This document shows, one piece after another, positions 1 through 8,311 of a DNA stretch of 64,000 nt. The notes under the pieces were generated by a model, which saw only the letters and a list, made by a program, of their open reading frames with translations, made no database searches and had not been told where the DNA came from. The stretch comes from Flavobacteriales bacterium (GTDB taxonomy: Bacteria > Bacteroidota > Bacteroidia > Flavobacteriales_F > PHOS-HE28): assembly GCA_016716605.1 (NCBI GenBank), contig JADJWA010000001.1:2587001-2651000 (forward strand), given 5' to 3'. Numbering within the stretch: the stretch's first letter is position 1; each line of letters begins with the position of its first letter. The position numbers and the translations under genes were made by a program.

Positions 1-831
1 GCCGCCGGCGCAATCGCGGAAGTAGTAGAAGCCCTCCTCCAAGTGGAAGGTGCCGCGCAGCGCAAGCCCGTCAACAGGTCCGGTGACCAGTACCTGACCG
101 CGCGCAGGCACCACATCGAGCTTCGGGAGCAGGGCTGGCGTGAATCCGTTGGTGGCCACCAGCACGCGCTGCGCCCTCCAAGGTGCGCCCTCTTTCATGA
201 GCAGCCCCATGTGATCAGGTGCATCATCGAGACGGGACACCTCGGAATGGAATCGTACTTCAACCCCGCTCTCAGCCGCCATTCGCAGCATGCCTTTGAT
301 CAGCTTGCCGCTGTCGATGGCGCCTTCGAGGTCGGTTCGTGCAAGATGGCTGATGCCCTGCAGCCCGAAGGCCCTTATCCGTGAATCGTCCCAGCGAAAG
401 GTCACTTGTCCGGTGATGGCGCGCAGCAGATCGTTCAGCTGATCGAACCTTTCGGCTACCCGCGGGTACAGCGCATCGCCTGTCCGGAACGCCTCATGCC
501 CGCCTGTCGCCTCGAATCCGATGCCGGCGTCGCCCATTTCAGCGCGCAGTTCCAGCAGGCCGCGCCAGCGCTCTTCCACCCGGTGCATGGCATGGTCCAC
601 TCCTTCTGCCTCGATATCATGCAGCAATTCGCTCGGACTGCCGAAACATGCGAATCCCGCGTTGCGCACCGTGGCGCCGATCGGATGGGGGCCGCGCTCC
701 AGCACCACAACGCGCTGCTTCGGTTTCCTGCGCTGGTAAAAGATCGCGGCAAAGAGCCCAACAATACCCGAACCGACCACCACGAGGTCCGCTTGGTTGG
801 CGAAAGAGGAGCGTTCCCAAATGCTCTGCAT
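1..831 (-). CDS. FAD-dependent amine/amino-acid oxidoreductase (DAO family), C-terminal part cut by window edge
   Basis: The reverse strand encodes 277 residues running off the left edge. Near the N-terminus lies the Rossmann FAD motif VVVGSGIVGLFAA (about residues 17-29), followed by a strand ending in VVVLERG and the TVRNAGFACFG segment typical of glycine oxidase-like DAO enzymes. Further on come VLVATNGFTPAL and a segment ending in FYYFRDCAGG at the edge. The ATG at 831 is the only in-frame start after an upstream stop. Family members oxidise amines or amino acids with FAD; the substrate here is unknown. It is divergent from the large repeat protein that begins 75 bp away. Confidence 0.88.
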   Translation of the reverse strand, partial: MQSIWERSSFANQADLVVVGSGIVGLFAAIFYQRRKPKQRVVVLERGPHPIGATVRNAGFACFGSPSELLHDIEAEGVDHAMHRVEERWRGLLELRAEMGDAGIGFEATGGHEAFRTGDALYPRVAERFDQLNDLLRAITGQVTFRWDDSRIRAFGLQGISHLARTDLEGAIDSGKLIKGMLRMAAESGVEVRFHSEVSRLDDAPDHMGLLMKEGAPWRAQRVLVATNGFTPALLPKLDVVPARGQVLVTGPVDGLALRGTFHLEEGFYYFRDCAGG

Positions 832-906
832 GCGGGGCGTGGAGCGGGCGGCAAAGATGTCCTAAATTGCCGCGGCTTGGAACCGGCCATTGCTTTGCAC
901 AGCCTG

Positions 907-3900
907 ATGATCAGCACCTTGCGCACCATCGCCACTCGGCTCCTCGCGGTGGTCCTTTTCGCGCTCGCTTCCTCAACATCCTCGGCCCAGGTCGATGTGG
1001 TGATGGTTTACGGCACTGTGAAGGACCTATCAACCTCGAAGAAGATCGATGGGGTCTCCGTCACCGTGTTCAAGAACGGAGCGAAGCTCGTGGAGGTTCC
1101 CACCAACGCCAGCGGCAAGTACGAGGTGAATCTGGACTACAGCGCGGAGTACAAGGTGATGTGCTCCAAGAAGGGCTATGTGAGCAAGAACATCGTCATC
1201 GATACCCGCAACATCCCGGAAGAGGAGCGGCAGGGCGGCCACGGCATGAACATCGACTTCACCATGCTCCAGGAACTGCAGGGCATCGATTTCAGCATCC
1301 TTCAAGAGGCTTTCGGCAAGGCCAAGTACGTGGGAGCCACGGGCAACTTCGAATGGGACATGGAGTACACCAACCGCATGCGCGAAGCGCAGGTGCAGTT
1401 GATGAAGGAGTATGAGGAGCGCAAGAAGCGTGAGGCCAACGCCGAGGCCGAGTTCGCGAAGCTGATGACGGCGGGCAACGCCGCCATGACGGCCAATGAC
1501 TTCAAGAAAGCCGTCGCCAGCTTCACCGAGGCGCTCACCTTGAAGGCCAACGACCCGGTGGCCACCGCCAAGCTGAGCGATGCCCGCATGCGGCTCGAAG
1601 CCGCCGATGGCGAGAAGAAGCGAACGGAGGAGTACGCCGCGCTGATCAAGGAGGCCGATGCGCTCTTCGGCAAGAAGAATTACGAGGCCGCCAAGCCCAA
1701 GTATGAAGCGGCGCTGGACATCAAAGAGGACGAAGCGCACCCCAAGGCGCGCATCAAGGAGATCGATGGAATCCTGGCCGAACTGGCCAAGAAAGCCGAG
1801 GAAGAGCGCCTGGCCAAGGAGAAACAGCAGAAGTACGATGCGGCCGTTGCCGCCGCAGATGCCGCCTTCAAGGCCGAGAACTGGGACCAGGCCTCGGGCA
1901 AGTACAACGAGGCCAGCGGCATCAAGCCCGAGGAGCGCTATCCGAAGGACCAGATCGCCGCCATCGCCAAGAAGAAGGAAGAATTGGCGAAGAAGGCCGA
2001 GGAAGAGAAGAAGGCCAAGGAGCTTCAGCAGAAGTACGATGCCGCTATCGCGGCGGGCGATGCAGCATTCAAGGCCAGCAACTGGGACATCGCCGCCGCG
2101 AAGTATGGCGAGGCCAGCGGGCACAAGCCCGAGGAGAAGTACCCGAAGGACCAGCTCGCCGCCATCGCCGCCAAGAAGGAGGAGGAGAAGCGCAAGGCCG
2201 ACGAGGAGAAGCTGGCCAAGGAGCTTCAGCAGAGATACCAAGCCGCAATTGCTGCCGCCGACGTGGCCTTCGCCGCCGCCCGCTACGATGAGGCCGAGGG
2301 CAAGTACAACGAGGCCAGCGCCCTGAAGCCCGAGGAAAAATACCCGAAGGACCAATTGGCCGCGATCGCCCGCAAGCGTGATGAGTTGGCCCAGAAGGCC
2401 GAGGAAGAGCGCAAGTCCAGGGAACTCGATGAGCAGTACAAAGCGCTGCTCGCCGACGCCATGAAGGCCTTCACCGGTGAGCAGTACGATGAAGCCATCG
2501 CGAAGTACACCGAGGCAGGCAACCTGAAGCCGAAGGAGCAATACCCCAAGGATCAGATCGCGCTCATCAACAAGAAGAAGGAGGAGTTGGCGAAGAAGGA
2601 CGAAGAGGCGCGCAAGGCGAAAGAACTGCAGGACAAGTACGATGCGGCCATCCAGGCAGGCGATGCGGCACTGGGCAAGGAGGAGTTCGATGGCGCCACG
2701 GCCAAGTACACGGAAGCAAGCGCGCTGAAACCCGCGGAAAAGTACCCGAAGGACCAGCTCGCGGTGGTGGCCCAGCGCAAGGCCGAGGCTGCGGAGCGCG
2801 TCAAGCAGCAGGAAATACAGGCCAAGTACGACAAGGCCATCGCCGATGCGGATGCCGCCTTCAGCAGCGATGATTTCACCGGTGCCAAGGCGAAGTATGA
2901 GGAGGCATCCGGGCACAAGCCTGCCGAGCGCTACCCCAAGGACCGCATGGCCGAATGCGATGCGCGCTTCGCGGAGAAGGCCAAGCGCGAGGAAGAAGAG
3001 CGCAAGGCGCGCGAGTTGGAGGCCACTTACGCGGAGTTGATCGTTCGCGCGGACAAGGCCTATGCCGCTGAGAAGCTCTCGGCCGCGCTCAGCGACTACA
3101 AGGACGCCGCTGCGATCAAGCCGAGCGAAGCGCATCCGCGTGAGCGCATCGCCGACATCGAATCACGGCTCGGCGCCGCCGCAAAGGCCAAGGCCGAGGA
3201 GGAACGGCTCGCTCGCGAGATGGCGGATCGCGACAAGCGTTACAACGATTTCATGGCTGCCGCCGACCGCGATTTCGGTGCGAGGAAGTACGATGCTGCA
3301 CGCACCGCCTACGCGGATGCCTTGGGCATGAAGCCCGATGAGCAGCGGCCCAAGGACCGATTGACCGAAATTGAAAGGATCCTCGCGGACCTCGCCGCGA
3401 AGGATGCCGCCGACCGTGAGGCCGCTGAACGCGCTGCCGCAGAGCGCGCAGCCAAGGAAGCCGCCGACAGGCTCGCCGCAGAGCTCGCGGCAGCCGAGAA
3501 GGCCAAAGCGGAGGAAGAGGCCCGCAGGCTCAAAGCCGAGGAAGAAGAGGTCAACCGCCAGTACCGGGAAGCCGTTGCTGCCGCCGACCTCGCCTTCAGT
3601 CAGGAGAATTTCGATCGCGCACGGCAGAAGTTCACCGAAGCCCTCGGCATTAAGCCTTCAGAGAAGTACCCGAAGGACCGCCTGGCTGCCATCGATGCCG
3701 AATTGGAGAGAAGGGACAAGGACCGCAGTGAGGCTGAGCGCTTGGCGGAGCAGCGCCGCCGTGAAGAAGAGGAGCGCAAGCGACTCGCCGATGAGGAAGC
3801 CGAGCGTGCGCGATTAGCCGCCATGGAAGAGCGTGACCGCCTGGAGGCTGAACGCTTGGCGCGGGAAGCACAGGAGGAGGAGGCCCGCAGGCTCGCGGCC

Positions 3901-5091
3901 GAGCGCGACCGCTTGGAGCGGGAAAGCGCCAAGGCCCTCGAAGAGCGCTACCGGAAGGCGATCGTTGACGCTGATGAGGCGATGGCCACAAAGGGTTACA
4001 CCCTGGCACGAGGTCTCTATGCCGAAGCCAGCGACCTGAGGCCTGAGGAGACCTATCCGCTGGCCAAGATCGGCCAGATCGATATGCTGCTTGCTGAACT
4101 GGAGCGGCAACGGCAGGAGGCTGAGATCGCAGCACGCAAATCCCGAGAGGACGACACCGCCCAGCGCGCGCGGACATCAACCACGATCGACCGCAGCAAT
4201 GAGCAACAGGCCGAGGAGTTCATGCGCAAGGCGCGTGAGCGAGAGGAGCGGGAGAAGTGGGAGCGCATCCGCAAGCATCGCGACGACCTGATGGCGGAAG
4301 AGGCGGCCAAGGCCGCCGATGCTGCCAAGCGGCGCGACGGCGTGGTGGGCAGCAAGGAGAAGGTCCAGGAGGCGCAAGCTGGGCTCTATCGAGGGGATGA
4401 GACCCGCCGCGAGCTCAGCGCTTCGGAGATGCAGGCCATGAAAGAGCGCCTCGCGGATGAGGAAGGGCGAAGGCGCGACCGGTCCGGACAGGTGATCGCC
4501 CAGCAATACGACCTCAAGGTGGCCACGGAGGAACGCGTGATCCAGAAGGAGCAGGCTCTCGCCCAGCAGCAGGTGCAGGCCGCGGGATCCGTGGCACAGC
4601 AGACCGAGCGTATCCGCGCCGCCGATGCACAAAGGGCCGTGGCCAGTGCGCAGCGCTCAAGCGAGCAACGGGGCCAGGTAGAGCAGGTAATCGACCAGGA
4701 GGCCGAACGCCAACTCAAGGGTGCCGCGCTCAATGAAGAGCGGCTCAGAGCCATCGAGGACCAGAAACGTAGCAACATTGCGCGTGAGGCTGGCTACACA
4801 CAGACCAGTGAAGCCGCCCGCGCGCGGAACAAGGCGCTGCTCGATGCAACCCCAGTGGACCAACCGCGCGACTTCGCCAATTACAACCGGAACAAGCTCG
4901 CCCAAGAGTACCCGCCCGGCGTCACGGAGGAGAGCTACACCGAAGGCAACAAGGTGATCATCCGCCGCATCGTGGTCAACGGCAACCGCGCCGATGAATA
5001 CAGCAAGGTGATCGCGAAGTGGGGCATCTACTACTTCAAGAATGGCCAGAGCATCACCGAGGCCATCTGGACGCGCGAAACTGAGGGCTAA
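907..5091 (+). CDS. Secreted coiled-coil / TPR-like repeat protein with N-terminal carboxypeptidase-regulatory-like domain
   Basis: 1394 residues from the ATG at 907, which gives a clean signal peptide (LLAVVLFALASSTSSAQ); the open frame further upstream lies over the divergent oxidoreductase gene and is not used. A CarboxypepD_reg-like beta-sandwich (YGTVKD...GKYEVNLDY...KKGYVSKN) follows. Then come about 12 repeats, mostly near 67 residues, each a helical hairpin of the type Y.AAI.AADAAF...Y.EA..KY.EAS.LKPEE followed by YPKDQ, joined by charged Glu/Lys/Ala helices. The rest is coiled coil, ending in a conserved-looking tail (NKVIIRRIVVNGNRADEY...YYFKNGQ). Probably a periplasmic or envelope scaffold; function unknown. 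The RDD gene starts 23 bp downstream. Confidence 0.85.
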   Translation: MISTLRTIATRLLAVVLFALASSTSSAQVDVVMVYGTVKDLSTSKKIDGVSVTVFKNGAKLVEVPTNASGKYEVNLDYSAEYKVMCSKKGYVSKNIVIDTRNIPEEERQGGHGMNIDFTMLQELQGIDFSILQEAFGKAKYVGATGNFEWDMEYTNRMREAQVQLMKEYEERKKREANAEAEFAKLMTAGNAAMTANDFKKAVASFTEALTLKANDPVATAKLSDARMRLEAADGEKKRTEEYAALIKEADALFGKKNYEAAKPKYEAALDIKEDEAHPKARIKEIDGILAELAKKAEEERLAKEKQQKYDAAVAAADAAFKAENWDQASGKYNEASGIKPEERYPKDQIAAIAKKKEELAKKAEEEKKAKELQQKYDAAIAAGDAAFKASNWDIAAAKYGEASGHKPEEKYPKDQLAAIAAKKEEEKRKADEEKLAKELQQRYQAAIAAADVAFAAARYDEAEGKYNEASALKPEEKYPKDQLAAIARKRDELAQKAEEERKSRELDEQYKALLADAMKAFTGEQYDEAIAKYTEAGNLKPKEQYPKDQIALINKKKEELAKKDEEARKAKELQDKYDAAIQAGDAALGKEEFDGATAKYTEASALKPAEKYPKDQLAVVAQRKAEAAERVKQQEIQAKYDKAIADADAAFSSDDFTGAKAKYEEASGHKPAERYPKDRMAECDARFAEKAKREEEERKARELEATYAELIVRADKAYAAEKLSAALSDYKDAAAIKPSEAHPRERIADIESRLGAAAKAKAEEERLAREMADRDKRYNDFMAAADRDFGARKYDAARTAYADALGMKPDEQRPKDRLTEIERILADLAAKDAADREAAERAAAERAAKEAADRLAAELAAAEKAKAEEEARRLKAEEEEVNRQYREAVAAADLAFSQENFDRARQKFTEALGIKPSEKYPKDRLAAIDAELERRDKDRSEAERLAEQRRREEEERKRLADEEAERARLAAMEERDRLEAERLAREAQEEEARRLAAERDRLERESAKALEERYRKAIVDADEAMATKGYTLARGLYAEASDLRPEETYPLAKIGQIDMLLAELERQRQEAEIAARKSREDDTAQRARTSTTIDRSNEQQAEEFMRKAREREEREKWERIRKHRDDLMAEEAAKAADAAKRRDGVVGSKEKVQEAQAGLYRGDETRRELSASEMQAMKERLADEEGRRRDRSGQVIAQQYDLKVATEERVIQKEQALAQQQVQAAGSVAQQTERIRAADAQRAVASAQRSSEQRGQVEQVIDQEAERQLKGAALNEERLRAIEDQKRSNIAREAGYTQTSEAARARNKALLDATPVDQPRDFANYNRNKLAQEYPPGVTEESYTEGNKVIIRRIVVNGNRADEYSKVIAKWGIYYFKNGQSITEAIWTRETEG

Positions 5092-5114
5092 GGGAGCGAT
5101 CAGGTCGAGCGGGC

Positions 5115-5903
5115 ATGAGCAGCATCCACATCGAGACGGCGCAGAACGTCGTCATCCACCACGAAGTGGCCAGCCTTGGCGACCGCCTGGTGGCCTGGCT
5201 CATCGACGGCCTCGTGAAATTCGCGTGGTACGTGTTCTGGTTCATGCTGCTGTTCATCCTCGAGCCGGATGAGTGGGACGACATCGCCGTGTACATCTAC
5301 ATCACGATGGTGCAACTGCCCATGTCCTTCTACCACCTGGCCAGCGAGCTTCTCATGGACGGCAGGAGCGTGGGTAAGAACGTGATGAAGGTGAAGGTGG
5401 CTCGCCTGGATGGCGGACAGCCCACCTTGGGCCAATTCCTCTTGCGCTGGCTGATACGCCCGCTTGACAGCCTCTATGGGCTCGGCCTTGTGGTGGTGCT
5501 CATCAACGGCAAGGGGCAGCGCCTTGGCGATCTGGCCGGCGGCACCACGGTGGTATCGCTCAAGCAACGGACAAGGCTCTCCGATACCTTGCTCACAGAA
5601 GTTCGCGATACGCATGTGGTGCGCTTCCCGCAGGCTGCGCGCCTCACCGATGCGCAGGCCGCGCTGGTGAAGGAGGTGCTCGGAAGCACACGTGTCACCA
5701 ACCGGCACGCGATGATCAGCGAGGTGGCTGCCAAGGTGCGCGCCGCGATGAGCGTGACCGGCGATGGCATGCGCGATGTGGAGTTCCTGCAGGCGGTGCT
5801 GCGCGATTACGTGCACATCACCGGGCGGCAAGGGGCTGGCACCGGGCATTTCAAGGGCGAACGGGCTACCAGCCCGTCACCAGCAGGCGACGCGCCCCGT
5901 TGA
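5115..5903 (+). CDS. RDD family integral membrane protein
   Basis: 262 residues. The motif GDRLVAWLIDGLVKF followed by hydrophobic segments (WYVFWFMLLFIL, YIYITMVQLPMSFYHLASELL) and GRSVGKNVMKVKV, then GLVVVLINGKGQRLGDLAGGT, is the standard RDD-domain layout. The C-terminal 90 residues are soluble and helical. RDD proteins have no settled function; some act in ion transport or stress. In many Bacteroidota an RDD gene sits beside the SpoIIM/MoxR operon; here the two are about 5.5 kb apart. The last 38 bp overlap the 3' end of the convergent gene on the minus strand. Confidence 0.85.
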   Translation: MSSIHIETAQNVVIHHEVASLGDRLVAWLIDGLVKFAWYVFWFMLLFILEPDEWDDIAVYIYITMVQLPMSFYHLASELLMDGRSVGKNVMKVKVARLDGGQPTLGQFLLRWLIRPLDSLYGLGLVVVLINGKGQRLGDLAGGTTVVSLKQRTRLSDTLLTEVRDTHVVRFPQAARLTDAQAALVKEVLGSTRVTNRHAMISEVAAKVRAAMSVTGDGMRDVEFLQAVLRDYVHITGRQGAGTGHFKGERATSPSPAGDAPR

Positions 5904-6639
5904 TCCCGCACTTCTGGTATTTGTTGTAGGCTGCGGCCGCGCGCACACGGATAGCATCCCGGCCCTCCCGGAGCACCCAACCATCGAGCGCGGCCTTCAA
6001 GGTGTACGCTTCCGGGGCCATCAACCCGGTGGTCCAAACCAGCGGATAGGCACCGGTTGGGCGAAGATGCTCCGTAAAGAAGCGCTTGCTGATGCACGCT
6101 AGGATGATGGCCTCTCGACTGTTCCGGCTGGATGAGGTGAACCGCTCCTCGATGCTGAAGTCCATGAGGCCATCGTGGCCGGCGTAAGCCACCAGTGCGG
6201 CATCGCCACCCGCGCGGATCGAGGTGTTACCGGCCTTTATTGTGCGCGGCACCTGTCCACTGGAATAGCGGAGCAGATCAACGGTGGCTTCACGGATGTT
6301 GCGCCCATCGTAGGCCTCGGCCACGATGAAAACGGCGCTATCACGGTGCTTCCAAACGGCGCGGTCAAGGATATGCGGCTCGTTGGCCGCTTCGCATGGA
6401 ACACGCAGCCATTCCGCGGAGCGGTCGAAGTGCGTCTTCACGCCATAACCGGCGCCCCAGTACAGGTTGGTCCCTGCATTCTGCCCATTGCCGATGCCGG
6501 CGGGCACTTTCACGATGCCTTGGTACTCGTTGTCGCAGAGGGCCACGAGCACGTGCGCCACGCGCGGTTGCTGGGCGAGGAGTGAATGGCAAGCGAGCAG
6601 GGCGGGGGCGAGGAGCGTGCGCATGGCGCGTGAATGCAT
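5866..6639 (-). CDS. Secreted hypothetical protein with an LALCDNEYQGI-type N-terminal motif
   Basis: 257 residues, or 252 if the internal ATG at 6624 (MRTLL...) is used, which gives a tidier signal peptide ending LLAQQ. The mature part opens with HVLVALCDNEYQGI followed by VPAGIGNGQ and NLYWGAGYGVKTHF, and contains VAEAYDGRNI and VAYAGHDGLMDF. I recognise this as a conserved secreted family of unknown function, with no catalytic motif I can name. Upstream lies the LolA-like gene on the same strand with a 26-bp gap, so co-transcription is possible. It converges on the RDD gene with a short overlap. Confidence 0.75.
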   Translation of the reverse strand: MHSRAMRTLLAPALLACHSLLAQQPRVAHVLVALCDNEYQGIVKVPAGIGNGQNAGTNLYWGAGYGVKTHFDRSAEWLRVPCEAANEPHILDRAVWKHRDSAVFIVAEAYDGRNIREATVDLLRYSSGQVPRTIKAGNTSIRAGGDAALVAYAGHDGLMDFSIEERFTSSSRNSREAIILACISKRFFTEHLRPTGAYPLVWTTGLMAPEAYTLKAALDGWVLREGRDAIRVRAAAAYNKYQKCGINGARRLLVTGW

Positions 6640-6665
6640 GGCGCTCCGAGGCGTAACGCAGCCGC

Positions 6666-7316
6666 CTAACGAAGGTCGTTCACCTCAACGCCGGGGTACT
6701 TGCTCTTGTCGAAGGTGAATAGCGCGTCAGCCAGTTCAGGGTTGGCCGTGAACTTCTTCACGGTGTAGGTGACCACGTTGCCGTCCTTGTATAGCACCTG
6801 CACGCTGCGCGGGTCTCCCTTGGCCTTCTCAACGGTGAGCAGCACGGTGTGGAAGGGCTTCTTCGCGGGGTCGATGGGGAAGAGCTTCACCACTTGGGTC
6901 ATGGCGCCGCTGGCATCGGCCTTCTCCTCCACGAACTGGCTCTTGAAGCCCTTCTCGTACTGGGTGAACATGGTGCTCGGGTCGAGCTCCTGATCCATCT
7001 CAGCGGGATCGTTCAGGGTGACCTCGTTGGTTTCCTTGCTGTACGTGTAGAGCACCTTGCCATCGTTGATGATGGTGTTCTTGTCGAGCACCAGCCGGAA
7101 GCGCTTGCCCTTCACCTTCATGTTGCCCTCCTGCTTCACATCGAGCTTGTCTTTGGTGCTCTGCAGGCGGCTGGTGAAGTCGGCCTCGAAGCTGGTCCAG
7201 CCCTTGGCCTGAGCCATCAGCCGGTCAACGATGGCTTTCGATTTGGGGTCGTCCTGTGCCGTGGAAGCGGATGGTGCGAGCAGGAGCGCGGTGGCGAGTA
7301 TCAAGGCGTTCTTCAT
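6666..7316 (-). CDS. LolA-like outer-membrane lipoprotein carrier
   Basis: 216 residues from the ATG at 7316, chosen because it begins the signal peptide KNALILATALLLAPSASTAQ. The mature protein has the LolA/LolB half-barrel pattern: SFEADFTSRLQ near the start, GNMKVKGKRFRLVLDKNTIINDGKVLYTYS, an acidic NDPAEMDQELDPS stretch, LFPIDPAKKPFHTVLLTV and a C-terminal FTFDKSKYPGVEVNDLR. LolA shuttles lipoproteins across the periplasm to the outer membrane. It follows the two signal-peptidase genes in the same orientation, consistent with a cell-envelope export cluster. Confidence 0.85.
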   Translation of the reverse strand: MKNALILATALLLAPSASTAQDDPKSKAIVDRLMAQAKGWTSFEADFTSRLQSTKDKLDVKQEGNMKVKGKRFRLVLDKNTIINDGKVLYTYSKETNEVTLNDPAEMDQELDPSTMFTQYEKGFKSQFVEEKADASGAMTQVVKLFPIDPAKKPFHTVLLTVEKAKGDPRSVQVLYKDGNVVTYTVKKFTANPELADALFTFDKSKYPGVEVNDLR

Positions 7317-7362
7317 GTCGGTGCGAAGTTCGGTCGCCGTTGCCAAAGGCTGTGCCATACGG

Positions 7363-8259
7363 TCAGAAGAGCCTTACCGCCCGGCCGACCACGTGATCCA
7401 TCGGCACGAATCCCCAGTAGCGCGAGTCGGCGCTGAAGTGGCGGCAATCGCCCAGCACGAAGCAGTAGTCCTGCTCCACCACATAGGTGGTCAAGGGCCG
7501 ACCATCGATCAGCAGGGTGTCACCGCTGTTGCTGAGGCGGTGCCCCTCGTAGGCCGTGAGGATGCGGTCGAAGAGGGGCAGGTTGTCCGCGTTGATGCGG
7601 AGCGTATCACCGCGTCGAGGCACGGTGACGGGGCCATAGGCATCGCCGTTCCACGGATAGCGCGGGCTGAAGGGGAACACATGAAGGCGCGCTCCATCGG
7701 CAAGGCGCATCGGGGTGATGCTCACTGCTTCTTCGTCATCTGCGATGGCCTCGGCGAGCACCTCGTTCAGCGCGGTCTCCAGATTGGTCCTTCCGGGGAT
7801 GATGAGCGCAACGGGCAGTCCGTGCCTTTCGGCGAATGCCCTCGGGTCGGCGCCCTCGCGGAGGTGCACCAAGTGGCTCATGGTCACTCCTGGTGCTTCG
7901 GTGAAGGGCTCACGGTTCACCGCAACGCGGCCTGCCTCGATCTCCACGGTATCGCCTGGCCTTCCCACGAGGCGCTTCACCAGCAGGGGCCTGCGCATCA
8001 TGGGCTCCGCATCCTTCAGCGGGTCGCGGAATACCACGATGTCTCCCCGGTGAAGCCCGGTCCAGCGTGTCCAGCATTGCACCAGCAGCAGGTCGCCGGG
8101 CCGCAGCGTGGCGAACATGCTCGTGCTGCGCACCGTGACGAACCGGATGACGAAGAGGTGCAGCAGGATGAGCACGCCAAGCGCGAGGAGGAATGCGCGG
8201 GACCATTCATTCCGCAACATGCGCTGCCGGATCTCTTCAGCCCTTAGCCTGCATTGCAT
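7363..8259 (-). CDS. lepB: Signal peptidase I (S26), second copy of tandem pair
   Basis: 298 residues with one N-terminal membrane segment (AFLLALGVLILLHLFVI). The catalytic serine is S47 in VRSTSMFATLRPGD and the general-base lysine is K95 in PLLVKRLVGRPGDTVEI. The C-terminal box GDCRHFSADSRYWGFVP is also typical. It removes signal peptides from exported proteins at the inner membrane. It lies just downstream of the longer lepB with a 52-bp gap. Tandem lepB genes after dapB are common in Bacteroidota, and the two copies probably differ in substrate range. An alternative start is the internal ATG at 8220. Confidence 0.9.
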   Translation of the reverse strand: MQCRLRAEEIRQRMLRNEWSRAFLLALGVLILLHLFVIRFVTVRSTSMFATLRPGDLLLVQCWTRWTGLHRGDIVVFRDPLKDAEPMMRRPLLVKRLVGRPGDTVEIEAGRVAVNREPFTEAPGVTMSHLVHLREGADPRAFAERHGLPVALIIPGRTNLETALNEVLAEAIADDEEAVSITPMRLADGARLHVFPFSPRYPWNGDAYGPVTVPRRGDTLRINADNLPLFDRILTAYEGHRLSNSGDTLLIDGRPLTTYVVEQDYCFVLGDCRHFSADSRYWGFVPMDHVVGRAVRLF

Positions 8260-8311
8260 TCAACCTGCGAGCCTCAACCCCTCAATCATCGGTCACCGTG
8301 ATGCGTCGATG

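Noticed and set aside
406..906. Upstream extension of the large repeat protein frame
   Set aside because: It lies antisense to a clear FAD oxidoreductase on the minus strand; the signal peptide starts at 907.
1030..3135. 701-codon minus-strand open frame
   Set aside because: It mirrors the internal repeats of the plus-strand protein, is Leu/Gly-rich and matches no family.
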